Origin: Paracholeplasma vituli
GTDB lineage: Bacteria > Bacillota_I > Bacilli_A > Acholeplasmatales > UBA5453
Reading direction: 5' to 3'
NCBI RefSeq assembly: GCF_025446935.1
Contig: NZ_JAOEGN010000003.1
Location: forward strand, 62,001 to 126,000
DNA length: 64,000 nt
The translations under genes and the position numbers were made by a program. Below, piece after piece: positions 29,679 to 37,735 of this stretch. The stretch's first letter is position 1. Each line of letters opens with the position of its first letter. The notes under the pieces were generated by a model, which saw only the letters and a list, made by a program, of their open reading frames with translations, was not told the DNA's origin and did no database searches.

Positions 29679-31367
29679 ATGGCAAACACTATCAGTGGTT
29701 CACTATTTAAAAAGATGGTAACCAACGGTGCAATTAACCTAAAGAACAATCACCAAGAAATTAATCACTTAAACGTATTTCCGGTTCCGGATGGCGATAC
29801 AGGCACGAACATGCAAATGACTATGATGGCAGGGATCAAAGAGGTTTCGAACCTAGATTCCAAATCTATCGTAGACGTGTCAAAAATTTTATCACGCGGT
29901 TTACTAATGGGCGCGAGAGGTAACTCAGGTGTTATCTTGTCCCAATTTTTCCGTGGCGTTTATTCTGAAATCGCTAAAATCAAGAACGGATCAGCTACTG
30001 TTGATGAATTCATCACAGCGTTAGTTGGTGGTTACCAAATGGCTTACCGCGCAGTTATGACCCCAGTTGAAGGTACAATTTTAACTGTCGTCAGAGAAGC
30101 TGCAGAACACGTATTAAGAGAACGTAAGACGTTGAAGTCTGTTGAAGATGTATTAAACTGTTATTTAACGTCCGCTAAAGCGTCTTTAGATCGTACACCA
30201 GAATTATTACCTGTATTGAAACAAGCAGGCGTTGTCGATTCAGGAGGCGCTGGTTTTATCAAGATTATTGAAGGTATGTTATTAGCTGCTCAAGGCCGTA
30301 CACTTACCTTACAACAAGAAGTGGCTAACGAAGTTCATCATGAAGAAGGCTTCAAAGGTCAAAATATCGAAGATTTCAATATCGAATTCGGCTATTGCAC
30401 AGAATTTATTGTCAAACTGCATAATCAAAATGATTTTGATCAAGATGTACTAAGAAATACTTTATTACAAATGGGGGATTCCTTAGTATTGGTTCAAGAT
30501 GAAGAACTTGTTAAAGTTCACGTTCATACCAATCAACCAGGTGTAGCCATCACTTTAGGTCAAAAATATGGTGATTTGCAAACCATGAAAGTCGAAAATA
30601 TGAGACTTCAACATGGTGCTGTTGTTGAAAGTATTCACGAACATGACCATGACCATAACCATGAAAATAAACAAGAAAATAGTTTCCAACCTGTAAAAGA
30701 ACAAAGATCAAAATATGGCATCATTGCAGTTTGTTTCGGTGAGGGCATTAAACAAGCATTTAAAGAACTTGGCGTTGATTATATCATCGACGGTGGTCAA
30801 ACGATGAACCCACCTACAGAGGAGTTTATCAATGCAGTTAAAGCTGTAAATGCAGAAAATATTATCATTTTACCTAATAACTCTAACGTAATCCTATCAG
30901 CTGAACAAACACTTGCACTCTGTGAAGATCAAAACATCCGTGTTTTGAAAACAAAGAGTATTGGTCAAGGGTATGCTTCATTGATGGTATTCGATAACAC
31001 TCAAGAACTCGATGATAACGTCGAAGCAATGTCCGAAATTGTAGGCAATATGACTACAGGGGAATTAACTTATTCAGTCAGAGATACCGAAATGAACGGT
31101 GTCAAGATTGCGAAAGGTGATTTCATCGGTATTACTAAAGGCAAGATTGTTGTATCCCTTCCAGACCGTGTTTCTGCACTTCAAGGCTTACTAGATCAAA
31201 TCATTAAAGAAACCTCAGAAATTGTAACTCTATTCTATGGTAAAGATGTCAACGAAGATGAAGTTAAAGAAATCAAGAAGTACATTCAATCCTTGAATGA
31301 AGATCTAGAAATCGAAGTCATCAACGGTAAACAAGATATCTACGCTTATATCGTTGCAGTTGAATAA
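29679..31367 (+). CDS. FakA/YloV-like DAK2-domain protein (fatty acid kinase type)
   Basis: A 562-residue protein of the YloV family; in Staphylococcus FakA phosphorylates fatty acids bound to FakB. The N-terminal DhaL domain has NVFPVPDGDTGTNMQMTM (nucleotide and Mg2+ site) and GARGNSGVILSQ. The middle and C-terminal FakA domains follow (KYGIIAVCFGEGI, GDFIGITKGKI). A His-rich linker HEHDHDHNHEN sits between domains at about 323-335, an unusual feature. The yloU/asp23 gene that normally precedes it is missing here. A hairpin terminator follows. Confidence 0.88.
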   Translation: MANTISGSLFKKMVTNGAINLKNNHQEINHLNVFPVPDGDTGTNMQMTMMAGIKEVSNLDSKSIVDVSKILSRGLLMGARGNSGVILSQFFRGVYSEIAKIKNGSATVDEFITALVGGYQMAYRAVMTPVEGTILTVVREAAEHVLRERKTLKSVEDVLNCYLTSAKASLDRTPELLPVLKQAGVVDSGGAGFIKIIEGMLLAAQGRTLTLQQEVANEVHHEEGFKGQNIEDFNIEFGYCTEFIVKLHNQNDFDQDVLRNTLLQMGDSLVLVQDEELVKVHVHTNQPGVAITLGQKYGDLQTMKVENMRLQHGAVVESIHEHDHDHNHENKQENSFQPVKEQRSKYGIIAVCFGEGIKQAFKELGVDYIIDGGQTMNPPTEEFINAVKAVNAENIIILPNNSNVILSAEQTLALCEDQNIRVLKTKSIGQGYASLMVFDNTQELDDNVEAMSEIVGNMTTGELTYSVRDTEMNGVKIAKGDFIGITKGKIVVSLPDRVSALQGLLDQIIKETSEIVTLFYGKDVNEDEVKEIKKYIQSLNEDLEIEVINGKQDIYAYIVAVE

Positions 31368-31377
31368 AGTTTAAAAT

Positions 31378-31406
31378 GGGTATAATTTACTTATACCCTT
31401 TAATTT
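31378..31406 (+). terminator. Terminator of the fakA-like gene
   Basis: An 8-bp stem (GGGTATAA 31378-31385 with TTATACCC 31391-31398) and TTTAATTT. The same TATAAT could act as a -10 box for the tRNA just downstream, so its function is ambiguous. Confidence 0.6.
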
Positions 31407-31492
31407 GCGGATATGGCGGAACGGTAGACGCGCATGTTTGAGGGGCATGTGGCTTAAAGGCTGTGTGAGTTCAAATCTCATTGTCCGCACCA
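31407..31492 (+). tRNA. tRNA-Leu (GAG)
   Basis: An 86-nt cloverleaf with encoded CCA. The acceptor is GCGGATA with TGTCCGC, the anticodon stem CATGT/GCATG, and loop TTGAGGG gives anticodon GAG. The long variable arm (TGGCTTAAAGGCTG) and GTTCAAATC T-loop confirm class II tRNA-Leu. Confidence 0.96.
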
Positions 31493-31502
31493 TTAACTAA
31501 TT

Positions 31503-31528
31503 AACGGCTTAATAAAGCCGTTTTTTTG
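31503..31528 (+). terminator. tRNA-Leu terminator
   Basis: An 8-bp stem (AACGGCTT 31503-31510 with AAGCCGTT 31515-31522) followed by a T-run. Confidence 0.92.
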
Positions 31529-31817
31529 TATAAAAATTAATATAATGCATTTAAAGCGATACTATAAACTATACAATATACATAAAAATATAGCCTAAAT
31601 CTAATAACTAATATGGTGTGGAAACGGTTGATCGTCACATAACTTGACCTTAAACTATAGGTTTTCTTAACGTTTTTCGGGTCTTATCATTTGAGTAGTA
31701 TTTATCAAAAAGTAAGCATAGCTTTATACATAAGGGCATATTTGGGGTTATCTTTATAAAAGTTGTCTATGATTTAAAAACTCGTGATATAATATTCGCA
31801 ATTAGGGAGGTGTTTCT
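31529..31817. other. AT-rich intergenic stretch with promoter for the DUF402 gene
   Basis: I see no gene in these 289 bases. An extended -10 element (TGATATAAT, with TATAAT at 31788-31793) lies 25 nt before the DUF402 start, and GGGAGGTG is its ribosome site. A G-T-rich stretch near 31616-31690 stands out from the AT background but shows no clear hairpin. Confidence 0.5.
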
Positions 31818-32357
31818 ATGAAACCACTCAAGGTTGGTGACACTGTCCAAATTCACAGCTATAAGCATAACAAAGCTTTACATCGAATTTGGCGTAGTGC
31901 TACCGTGATTAATCAAACAGACGACTGTCTTGTATTAGGAAACTTTAAAACACGTGCGATAGAGTCTGATGGCAGAAATTGGATGACTAAAGAACCTGCC
32001 ATTTGTTACTTTTTCAGAAATCAATGGTTCAATGTCATTGGTATGATTAAACCAGATGGGATTTATTATTACTGCAATTTATCCAGTCCTTATCTTTACG
32101 ATGGTGAGGCCGTAAAATACATTGACTACGATTTGGATATACGAGTATCTCGTGACGGTACATTCAAAATTTTGGATGAAGACGAGTATCAAAAACATCA
32201 GTTGAAATTCCGATATCCGAATGAAATCAAAGAAATTTTAGCTAGAGAAATGGATGTATTAATCCACATGGTCAAAAATCGCATTAAACCTTTTGATGAT
32301 GCATTTATTGAATCTTCATTCGAAACATTCAAAGAACTTCGTGAATCCGGCAAATGA
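31818..32357 (+). CDS. DUF402/Ntdp-family nucleoside tri-/diphosphate phosphatase
   Basis: A 179-residue cytoplasmic protein. It matches the UPF0374/Ntdp group in order: KPLKVGDTVQIHSYKHN at the start, then ICYFFRNQWFNVIGMI, GIYYYCNLSSP, then YIDYDLDIRVSRDG and ILDEDEY, which supply the metal-binding Asp and Glu residues. Relatives in Staphylococcus hydrolyse nucleoside tri- and diphosphates. The gene is monocistronic, with its own promoter and terminator. Confidence 0.85.
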   Translation: MKPLKVGDTVQIHSYKHNKALHRIWRSATVINQTDDCLVLGNFKTRAIESDGRNWMTKEPAICYFFRNQWFNVIGMIKPDGIYYYCNLSSPYLYDGEAVKYIDYDLDIRVSRDGTFKILDEDEYQKHQLKFRYPNEIKEILAREMDVLIHMVKNRIKPFDDAFIESSFETFKELRESGK

Positions 32358-32378
32358 TGCTGGATTCTTTCTTTTAGT
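32343..32378 (+). terminator. Terminator of the DUF402 gene
   Basis: A 10-bp stem with one mismatch (GAATCCGGCA 32343-32352 with TGCTGGATTC 32358-32367), then TTTCTTTT. It overlaps the stop codon. Confidence 0.82.
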
Positions 32379-32434
32379 ATCTAACCGCTTATTTATATAA
32401 ATATAAGATATAATGATGTTAGGAGTTGATTCTT

Positions 32435-33361
32435 ATGAAACCGTGGATTTTCCAAGCTGCGAAAATGGTAATAGGGGCTCTTTTAGCTATCTTGATTGCA
32501 GATTTATTGAACCTTACGTACAGTGTAACTTCAGGGATCATTGTGATTCTTTCGATTCAGCCAACCAAGCAACAATCGATTCGTATTGGGGTCAAGCGTA
32601 TCATCGCTTCCACACTAGGACTAGCAATCACGATAGGGCTGATGTTATTACTTGGGTATACATTACCAGTGTTCATCCTGTCTTTATTGATATTTATTCC
32701 ACTTGCGTTTATCTTTAAAATCGAAGATGGTATCGTCGTATCCTCCGTATTGATGTCACATATTTTGGCACAATCGGATTGGATGTTAGGAATAAATGCA
32801 TTATACATATTATGGATAGGTGTTGTTATCGCCATTCTCCTCAACTTGTTTATGCCCAATAAAAGCGCAGCCATCGAAGCCGAAATACATGCAATTGATG
32901 AAGCATTAAGGGATTTGATTGTCGAAATTGGATCTAGGGGTTCAGTAAACTTTGGACCCATCCTGAAATTGATTGATGAAGCGACCCATACAATCCGTAA
33001 TGAATCGATGAACAAACTACTTCCTAAACGCAATTTAAACATCTCTTATGTAACGATGCGTAAAGAACAGGTTAGTTACTTACAAATGATTGAAACAGAC
33101 CTTAAACGCGTTTCAGTTACCGAATATAAACAAGACATCCTGAATTTTATTCAAACCTTCGCTCCAAGAATTGGTAAAGCAAATATGGCCTCTCTTTTAA
33201 TGATTCAATTAAATCAACTCAGAGATACCTTTAAAGAAAAACCCTTGCCACTCAATCGACAAGAGTTTGAAGAACGTGCTATTTTGTTCCATATTTTATT
33301 TGATTTAGAAGCATTCTTATTAGCGAAAGTTAGATTCCATGAAGTTGAATTAATTCAATAA
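32435..33361 (+). CDS. Aromatic acid exporter-family (ArAE_1/YqjA-like) membrane protein
   Basis: A 308-residue protein with four N-terminal TM segments in the first 130 residues, including TYSVTSGIIVILSIQPTK and the conserved RIGVKRIIAS stretch. A cytosolic helical domain fills the C-terminal half (about 145-308). This is the half-size FUSC/ArAE pattern of Firmicutes. ATG 32435 was chosen because TTAGGAGTTG sits 10 nt upstream. Substrate unknown. Confidence 0.78.
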   Translation: MKPWIFQAAKMVIGALLAILIADLLNLTYSVTSGIIVILSIQPTKQQSIRIGVKRIIASTLGLAITIGLMLLLGYTLPVFILSLLIFIPLAFIFKIEDGIVVSSVLMSHILAQSDWMLGINALYILWIGVVIAILLNLFMPNKSAAIEAEIHAIDEALRDLIVEIGSRGSVNFGPILKLIDEATHTIRNESMNKLLPKRNLNISYVTMRKEQVSYLQMIETDLKRVSVTEYKQDILNFIQTFAPRIGKANMASLLMIQLNQLRDTFKEKPLPLNRQEFEERAILFHILFDLEAFLLAKVRFHEVELIQ

Positions 33362-33413
33362 ATCTTTACATCTTTTACGGTATCCCTTAAAATAAATCTA
33401 ACGAGGTGATTTT

Positions 33414-34103
33414 ATGCAGTTTATTAAAAACTTAAAATCGATCATGACCGAAAGTGTTGGTGTGGTAATAGTTACTATACTAATCTTAGCTGGGCTCGTG
33501 AGCGCATTTGATACACAACAAGGCGTTATTGATTTTTTTATTGAGTATTCACCGCTGTTCTTATTTGGTATTATCGCAATCTATGCACAATTTAAAGGAT
33601 ACAGTATTATCTCCTTGATGATACTCTTGATGATTTTCTATCCCAACAGTATTGCAAATATGTTTGAGATGATTCTACAGTTCTTAAACGGAACCAATGC
33701 TTTTAGTGTTAGAACCATCATCCATTTCTTAATTGGACTTTTCATCCTACTGATGCTGATTTCACTCACATTAAATGGATACACCATCAAACCTAAATTG
33801 CGTAACATCGATGTGCTATTCCTAAGTGTTGCGCTAATCCAAGTCTTGATGTTCAACAACATGATTGCTGCGATGAACAGTTTATTCCTAGCAATCCTTG
33901 CCTTATTGTTAGGGTCTCGTAAGATTACAGCAATGTTATTGATTACGAAATACATCGTTACACCGATTAATTATATGGTATCAATAGTAGAAGACAAACC
34001 GATGTCATTTTCATATCATTTCCGTACCATCTCTGAAATCATTGTTTTAGTTGTGATGATTATCTATCTTCTGAACTTGTCCTCATATCGAAAAATTGAC
34101 TAA
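33414..34103 (+). CDS. Unknown polytopic membrane protein
   Basis: A 229-residue protein with about six or seven hydrophobic helices and short polar loops (for example VVIVTILILAGLVSAF and FLIGLFILLMLISLTL). I recognise no family. AACGAGGTGATTTT precedes the ATG. It lies 52 bp after the ArAE-type gene in the same direction and is followed by a terminator, so the two may be one unit. It is the only gene here between that exporter and the tRNA cluster. Confidence 0.75.
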   Translation: MQFIKNLKSIMTESVGVVIVTILILAGLVSAFDTQQGVIDFFIEYSPLFLFGIIAIYAQFKGYSIISLMILLMIFYPNSIANMFEMILQFLNGTNAFSVRTIIHFLIGLFILLMLISLTLNGYTIKPKLRNIDVLFLSVALIQVLMFNNMIAAMNSLFLAILALLLGSRKITAMLLITKYIVTPINYMVSIVEDKPMSFSYHFRTISEIIVLVVMIIYLLNLSSYRKID

Positions 34104-34110
34104 CGATCGA

Positions 34111-34138
34111 AACCACTTCAAAGTGGTTTTTTTTGATA
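34111..34138 (+). terminator. Terminator after the unknown membrane protein
   Basis: A 9-bp stem (AAACCACTT 34111-34119 with AAGTGGTTT 34122-34130) and a T-run. Confidence 0.88.
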
Positions 34139-34154
34139 AAGGTCGATACAAAGC

Positions 34155-34180
34155 GAAAAAAAAGAACTCTAATGAGTTCT
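34155..34180 (-). terminator. Terminator of the tRNA cluster
   Basis: The stem AGAACTC (34163-34169) with GAGTTCT (34174-34180). The A-run at 34155-34163 supplies the U-tail on the minus strand. Confidence 0.88.
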
Positions 34181-34194
34181 AAATTTATTTTTTT

Positions 34195-34269
34195 TGGAGC
34201 GGGCGAGGGGAATCGAACCCCCATCTCATGCTTGGCAAGCACGTATATTAACCATTATATTACGCCCAC
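34195..34269 (-). tRNA. tRNA-Gly (GCC)
   Basis: A 75-nt cloverleaf with CCA encoded. The acceptor GTGGGCG pairs with CGCCCGC (one G-T), anticodon loop TTGCCAA gives GCC, and the T-arm is GGGGGTTCGATTCCCCT. Last gene of the minus-strand tRNA cluster. Confidence 0.95.
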
Positions 34270-34331
34270 AGCATTACTATAATAACAAGATTGATAGTTC
34301 TTGTCAACTATTTTTTTAGTATTTTTTATGA

Positions 34332-34408
34332 TGGTCGGGAAGACAGGATTTGAACCTGCGACCTCCTGGTCCCAAACCAGGCGCTCTACCAAGCTAAGCT
34401 ACTTCCCG
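34332..34408 (-). tRNA. tRNA-Pro (TGG)
   Basis: A 77-nt cloverleaf with CCA encoded; acceptor CGGGAAG with CTTCCCG, anticodon loop TTTGGGA gives TGG. Confidence 0.95.
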
Positions 34409-34419
34409 ATATAATTAAA

Positions 34420-34496
34420 TGGCGCGTCGTAAAGGATTTGAACCCTCAACCCTCTGATCCGAAGTCAGATGCTCTATCCAGTTGAGCTAACGACGC
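34420..34496 (-). tRNA. tRNA-Arg (TCG)
   Basis: A 77-nt cloverleaf with CCA encoded; acceptor GCGTCGT with ACGACGC, anticodon loop CTTCGGA gives TCG, reading CGN. The first base is T rather than the A (inosine) of the usual ACG form. Confidence 0.93.
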
Positions 34497-34518
34497 AAAA
34501 AACCTTATAGTTGGATAG

Positions 34519-34594
34519 TGGCGGTCCGGACGGGAATTGAACCCGCGATCTCCAGTGTGACAGACTGGCATGTTAACCACTACACCACCGGACC
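34519..34594 (-). tRNA. tRNA-Asp (GTC)
   Basis: A 76-nt cloverleaf with CCA encoded; acceptor GGTCCGG with CCGGACC, anticodon loop CTGTCAC gives GTC. First gene of the Asp-Arg-Pro-Gly cluster. Confidence 0.95.
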
Positions 34595-34604
34595 GGCAAG
34601 AAGA

Positions 34605-34633
34605 ATTATATCACAACGGTTCTTTGTTATCAA
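34605..34633 (-). promoter_or_regulatory. Promoter of the tRNA cluster
   Basis: On the minus strand TTGATA (34633-34628), a 17-nt spacer and TATAAT (34610-34605) with a TG extension. It lies in the last codons of the M50-like gene and just upstream of tRNA-Asp. Confidence 0.75.
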
Positions 34634-35783
34634 GATGAATTGTTTCCTTTTTTTCAAAACGTACAATAGGTTTGTTACGGTTCTTTTCTTCCAAACTATA
34701 CTCAGGTAGATGGGATAAGATGTCATCAATGAGTCCTGTACTAAAATCGTGCTCTGTATTCAAAAAATCACTTTCATCGGATAAACCAATTAAGTGACGT
34801 ATCTGTTTAGAATAGTGATCTTTGGTCGATGTTTTGAGTTTGCTGTCATTTAATTCAAATTCAAATAATACAAGTACTTGCTCTACCAAATCATCCTCAT
34901 TACAACGATACAAATAGCCAATAACAAGCTCAATTAATACATAAAGTTGATGATTTCTAAGAATGCGTCTAATCGTATGGTGCTGTCTGGCAAGCACTTT
35001 TGTTTTTTCTAATAAAAATACATCCGGTGCCTCATCATCGTAAATCCCTTTTTCTAATAGTAGCCCATAAAAATTAAGTACATCGAGGTTAAAATCGTAT
35101 AAAGGACGGCCTTTTAATGCTTCTTGTAATAATCCAATATGATAATCTGAAACTTCATCGACAAATTGAGAAATCACCGATAACCCAAACACAGGATCCG
35201 TTTTTACTTTCTTATAGGCGACGAAATCTCCGTACATACCCGACGCTTGAAGCGTAGAAGTATAGGTGAAGATGAGACTGAATAACAAAACATATAGGTT
35301 CATAACTGTTAACCAGGCTGTTTGGTGGAAGAAAACTATATTTATAATAAATAGAACCAATGAAAATACAATCGTAAATGTAGGTGCGAATATGAGACTA
35401 TAAGCGGTTGAGTTTTGATATTGAACTAAATCTGATTGAACCTTGATTTCACTAAAGTGTGGCATTACGATCCCACCACCCAAAGCGAGTAGTTTGAAAT
35501 CTATAGCGACATGCCAACGGTCTGATTTATAGAAAATAAAGCACAATACCATGATGACCTTTAATGAAACACTACGTATAACAAAGGCAAGTGCATGGGC
35601 GAGTTCATGAAGTAGAACAACACCGAAAAACGTTCCGAAAAAGAGAATCACATGTCCATAAAATGGAATTTGAATAAATCCCTTGAGCCAATTTGTGAGG
35701 TAATTTGGGAAAATCCATTCCATTAAAAAAAATAAACCTATTAAAAATATAAATAGGATTAAGAAGCGGTACCTTTTCTTCAT
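34611..35783 (-). CDS. M50-like membrane metalloprotease domain protein
   Basis: A 390-residue membrane protein. A HELAH zinc motif (LLHELAHALAF, about residue 57) sits inside the second TM helix, as in site-2-type M50 peptidases. Further TM helices run to about 195. The rest is a soluble, helix-rich C-terminal region that I do not recognise. The second zinc ligand (an NPDG-type motif) is not seen, so activity is uncertain. ATG 35783 was chosen because GAAGGTG is well spaced from it; the frame could begin 9 nt earlier at GTG. Confidence 0.65.
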   Translation of the reverse strand: MKKRYRFLILFIFLIGLFFLMEWIFPNYLTNWLKGFIQIPFYGHVILFFGTFFGVVLLHELAHALAFVIRSVSLKVIMVLCFIFYKSDRWHVAIDFKLLALGGGIVMPHFSEIKVQSDLVQYQNSTAYSLIFAPTFTIVFSLVLFIINIVFFHQTAWLTVMNLYVLLFSLIFTYTSTLQASGMYGDFVAYKKVKTDPVFGLSVISQFVDEVSDYHIGLLQEALKGRPLYDFNLDVLNFYGLLLEKGIYDDEAPDVFLLEKTKVLARQHHTIRRILRNHQLYVLIELVIGYLYRCNEDDLVEQVLVLFEFELNDSKLKTSTKDHYSKQIRHLIGLSDESDFLNTEHDFSTGLIDDILSHLPEYSLEEKNRNKPIVRFEKKETIHLDNKEPL

Positions 35784-35867
35784 CAACATCACCTTCTTTT
35801 ATTATAACACTAAAAACAGATTGAATCAGCATGGAAATGTGCTATTATCATAGTGCAGGGGAAAGAT

Positions 35868-36176
35868 ATGAAAACAAATTTAATGTTAAAAAAGGTCCAT
35901 TTGAACCTTTCAGTCATGGCTTTATTATTATCTGTGGTTTTACTATTATCAACGGTTTTATGTCGTGAAATACTAAATCGTTCGTTGGGTACAGCCTCAG
36001 GTATCGGTGTAATAATCATCGTGGGGATGATGGTTTCTGCACTCGTTTTTGCAGTCATTACCTATACAAAACACAAAAAAATCGATACTTTTGAAAAATG
36101 GTCGCTCTCATTACTTGGTTTTGGGATGGTTGTACTTAGTTTTCTTTGGTTGTATGAATATTTTTTAAAGCCATAG
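35868..36176 (+). CDS. Small unknown membrane protein
   Basis: A 102-residue protein with three hydrophobic helices (near 15-35, 45-65 and 80-98) and basic loops. No family recognised. ATG 35868 was chosen because GGGGAAAG precedes it; a longer frame from 35853 starts before that site. The gene lies alone between the divergent M50-like gene and speA. Confidence 0.65.
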   Translation: MKTNLMLKKVHLNLSVMALLLSVVLLLSTVLCREILNRSLGTASGIGVIIIVGMMVSALVFAVITYTKHKKIDTFEKWSLSLLGFGMVVLSFLWLYEYFLKP

Positions 36177-36190
36177 TAGGCTTTTTTTTC
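36167..36190 (+). terminator. Terminator of the small membrane protein gene
   Basis: The stem AAAGCC (36167-36172) with GGCTTT (36179-36184) and an eight-T run. It overlaps the stop codon. Confidence 0.75.
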
Positions 36191-36241
36191 TCCAATAAGC
36201 ATTCATTATGCTATTATATAAACTGAAAGGATGTGAATGTA

Positions 36242-37735
36242 TTGAAGAATTTGAATCAAGAAAAAACACCCTTCTTTACCAAGTTAAAAGACTATGGTGA
36301 ATCGGATGTCGTGCCTTTTGATGTTCCAGGACATAAATTAGGCAGACTTCCCAATGATCTATCCGCTTTTACAGGTAAAGGTTTATATCAACTCGACGCG
36401 AATGCGCCAAGAGGACTCGATACTTTAAGTAAACCCACAGGTGTCATTAAAGAAGCTCAAGCCTTAGCGGCCGAAGCCTTTTCTGCAGATAAAGCTTATT
36501 TCTTAACTTCAGGAACTACCGCTGGAATCATCGCGATGATTATGGCAACCGTTTCTGCGAAGGAAAAAATCATTTTACCTAGAAATGTTCATAAGAGCGT
36601 TATTAATGCCTTGATATTCAGTGGAGCGATCCCTGTGTTTGTTAGACCAGATATCGATAATAACCTTGGTATCGCAAATGGTGTTAGTTTAGCCAATATG
36701 AAAAAAGCCATCGATGACAATCCGGATGCGAAAGCCGTGTTTGTCATCAATCCGACCTATTTTGGGGTCGTTTCCGATTTAAAAAACATTGTCGACTATG
36801 CCCATACTAAAGATATGATTGTCATGTGCGATGAAGCCCACGGTGCACAGTTTTATTTTTCAAACTTGTTGCCACAAAGTGCGATGGCAGCTGGTGCGGA
36901 TGTTGCAGCAACCTCGATGCACAAAACAGGGGTATCCTTGACACAAAGTTCGATATTACTCACCAAAGGAAATCGAATCGATAACGCAAAGATTCAATCC
37001 ACTCTTAATATGATTCAATCCACCTCACCTTCTGCAGTATTGCTTGCAAGCTTAGATGTCGCACGCAAGCAAATGTATTTTGAAGGCGAAGCAGGTATCA
37101 AGAAAGTACTTAAGATGCGTGAAAAGATGGTTCCTAAGTTAAATAGTATTCCAGGTGTTGAAATCATCGATGAAACCTATGCTTTAAAACGTGGGTTTGA
37201 CTTTGGTTTTGATTCGACCAAGTTGGTCATCAAAGTAGCTGAAATGGGGATATCTGGATTTGATATTTATAGAACGCTTAAAGACCGTTTCAATATTCAA
37301 TTAGAACTTGCTGAAACTTATCTGGTATTAGCCATTATCACCATCGCAACCACCAAATCGGATTTAGATCGACTCTATCAAGCTTTAAAAACCATCTCAG
37401 ATGAAAACTATGAACAGAACCAAACCTTACCAAAGATTAAGTTTCATTACAATTTTCCTGAGACCTATGTTAGACCACGTGAAGCGTATCATGCACCACA
37501 CAAAATTGTCCCACTCGCTGACTCTGAAAATGAGATATCAGCAGAATCCATTATGATTTACCCACCTGGCATTCCACTCTTAATTCCAGGTGAAGTAATC
37601 AATACTCAATTCTTAGAAGATTTGGATTTTTATCAACAAAGTGGTTCAGTCATATTTAGTGAATTAAATAACGGTTATGTAAAAGTAATCGATAAAGAGA
37701 ATTGGCATAAATGGGAGGACTCAGATGAGCTTTAA
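36242..37735 (+). CDS. speA: Arginine decarboxylase-type PLP enzyme (Orn/Lys/Arg decarboxylase family)
   Basis: Probably converts arginine to agmatine. The 497-residue fold-type-I PLP enzyme shows the family motifs VPGHKLGR, LFLTSGTTAG-like TSGTTAGIIA, NPTYFGVVSDL, CDEAHGAQF and the PLP lysine in SMHKTGVSLTQSS. The C-terminal domain ends with YPPGIPLLIPGE. TTG 36242 is my choice of start: AAAGGATGTG lies before it, while the GTG at 36233 is too close to that site. It overlaps speB by 11 nt. Lysine specificity cannot be excluded, but the agmatinase neighbour favours arginine. Confidence 0.85.
   Translation: MKNLNQEKTPFFTKLKDYGESDVVPFDVPGHKLGRLPNDLSAFTGKGLYQLDANAPRGLDTLSKPTGVIKEAQALAAEAFSADKAYFLTSGTTAGIIAMIMATVSAKEKIILPRNVHKSVINALIFSGAIPVFVRPDIDNNLGIANGVSLANMKKAIDDNPDAKAVFVINPTYFGVVSDLKNIVDYAHTKDMIVMCDEAHGAQFYFSNLLPQSAMAAGADVAATSMHKTGVSLTQSSILLTKGNRIDNAKIQSTLNMIQSTSPSAVLLASLDVARKQMYFEGEAGIKKVLKMREKMVPKLNSIPGVEIIDETYALKRGFDFGFDSTKLVIKVAEMGISGFDIYRTLKDRFNIQLELAETYLVLAIITIATTKSDLDRLYQALKTISDENYEQNQTLPKIKFHYNFPETYVRPREAYHAPHKIVPLADSENEISAESIMIYPPGIPLLIPGEVINTQFLEDLDFYQQSGSVIFSELNNGYVKVIDKENWHKWEDSDEL

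Noticed and set aside
31529-31817. Possible non-coding RNA gene
   Set aside because: No stable hairpin or terminator within the stretch; only a promoter for the next gene was supported.
32557-33042. Antisense open frame over the ArAE-type gene
   Set aside because: Shadow of a clear membrane protein in the sense strand; composition is that of a reversed hydrophobic gene.
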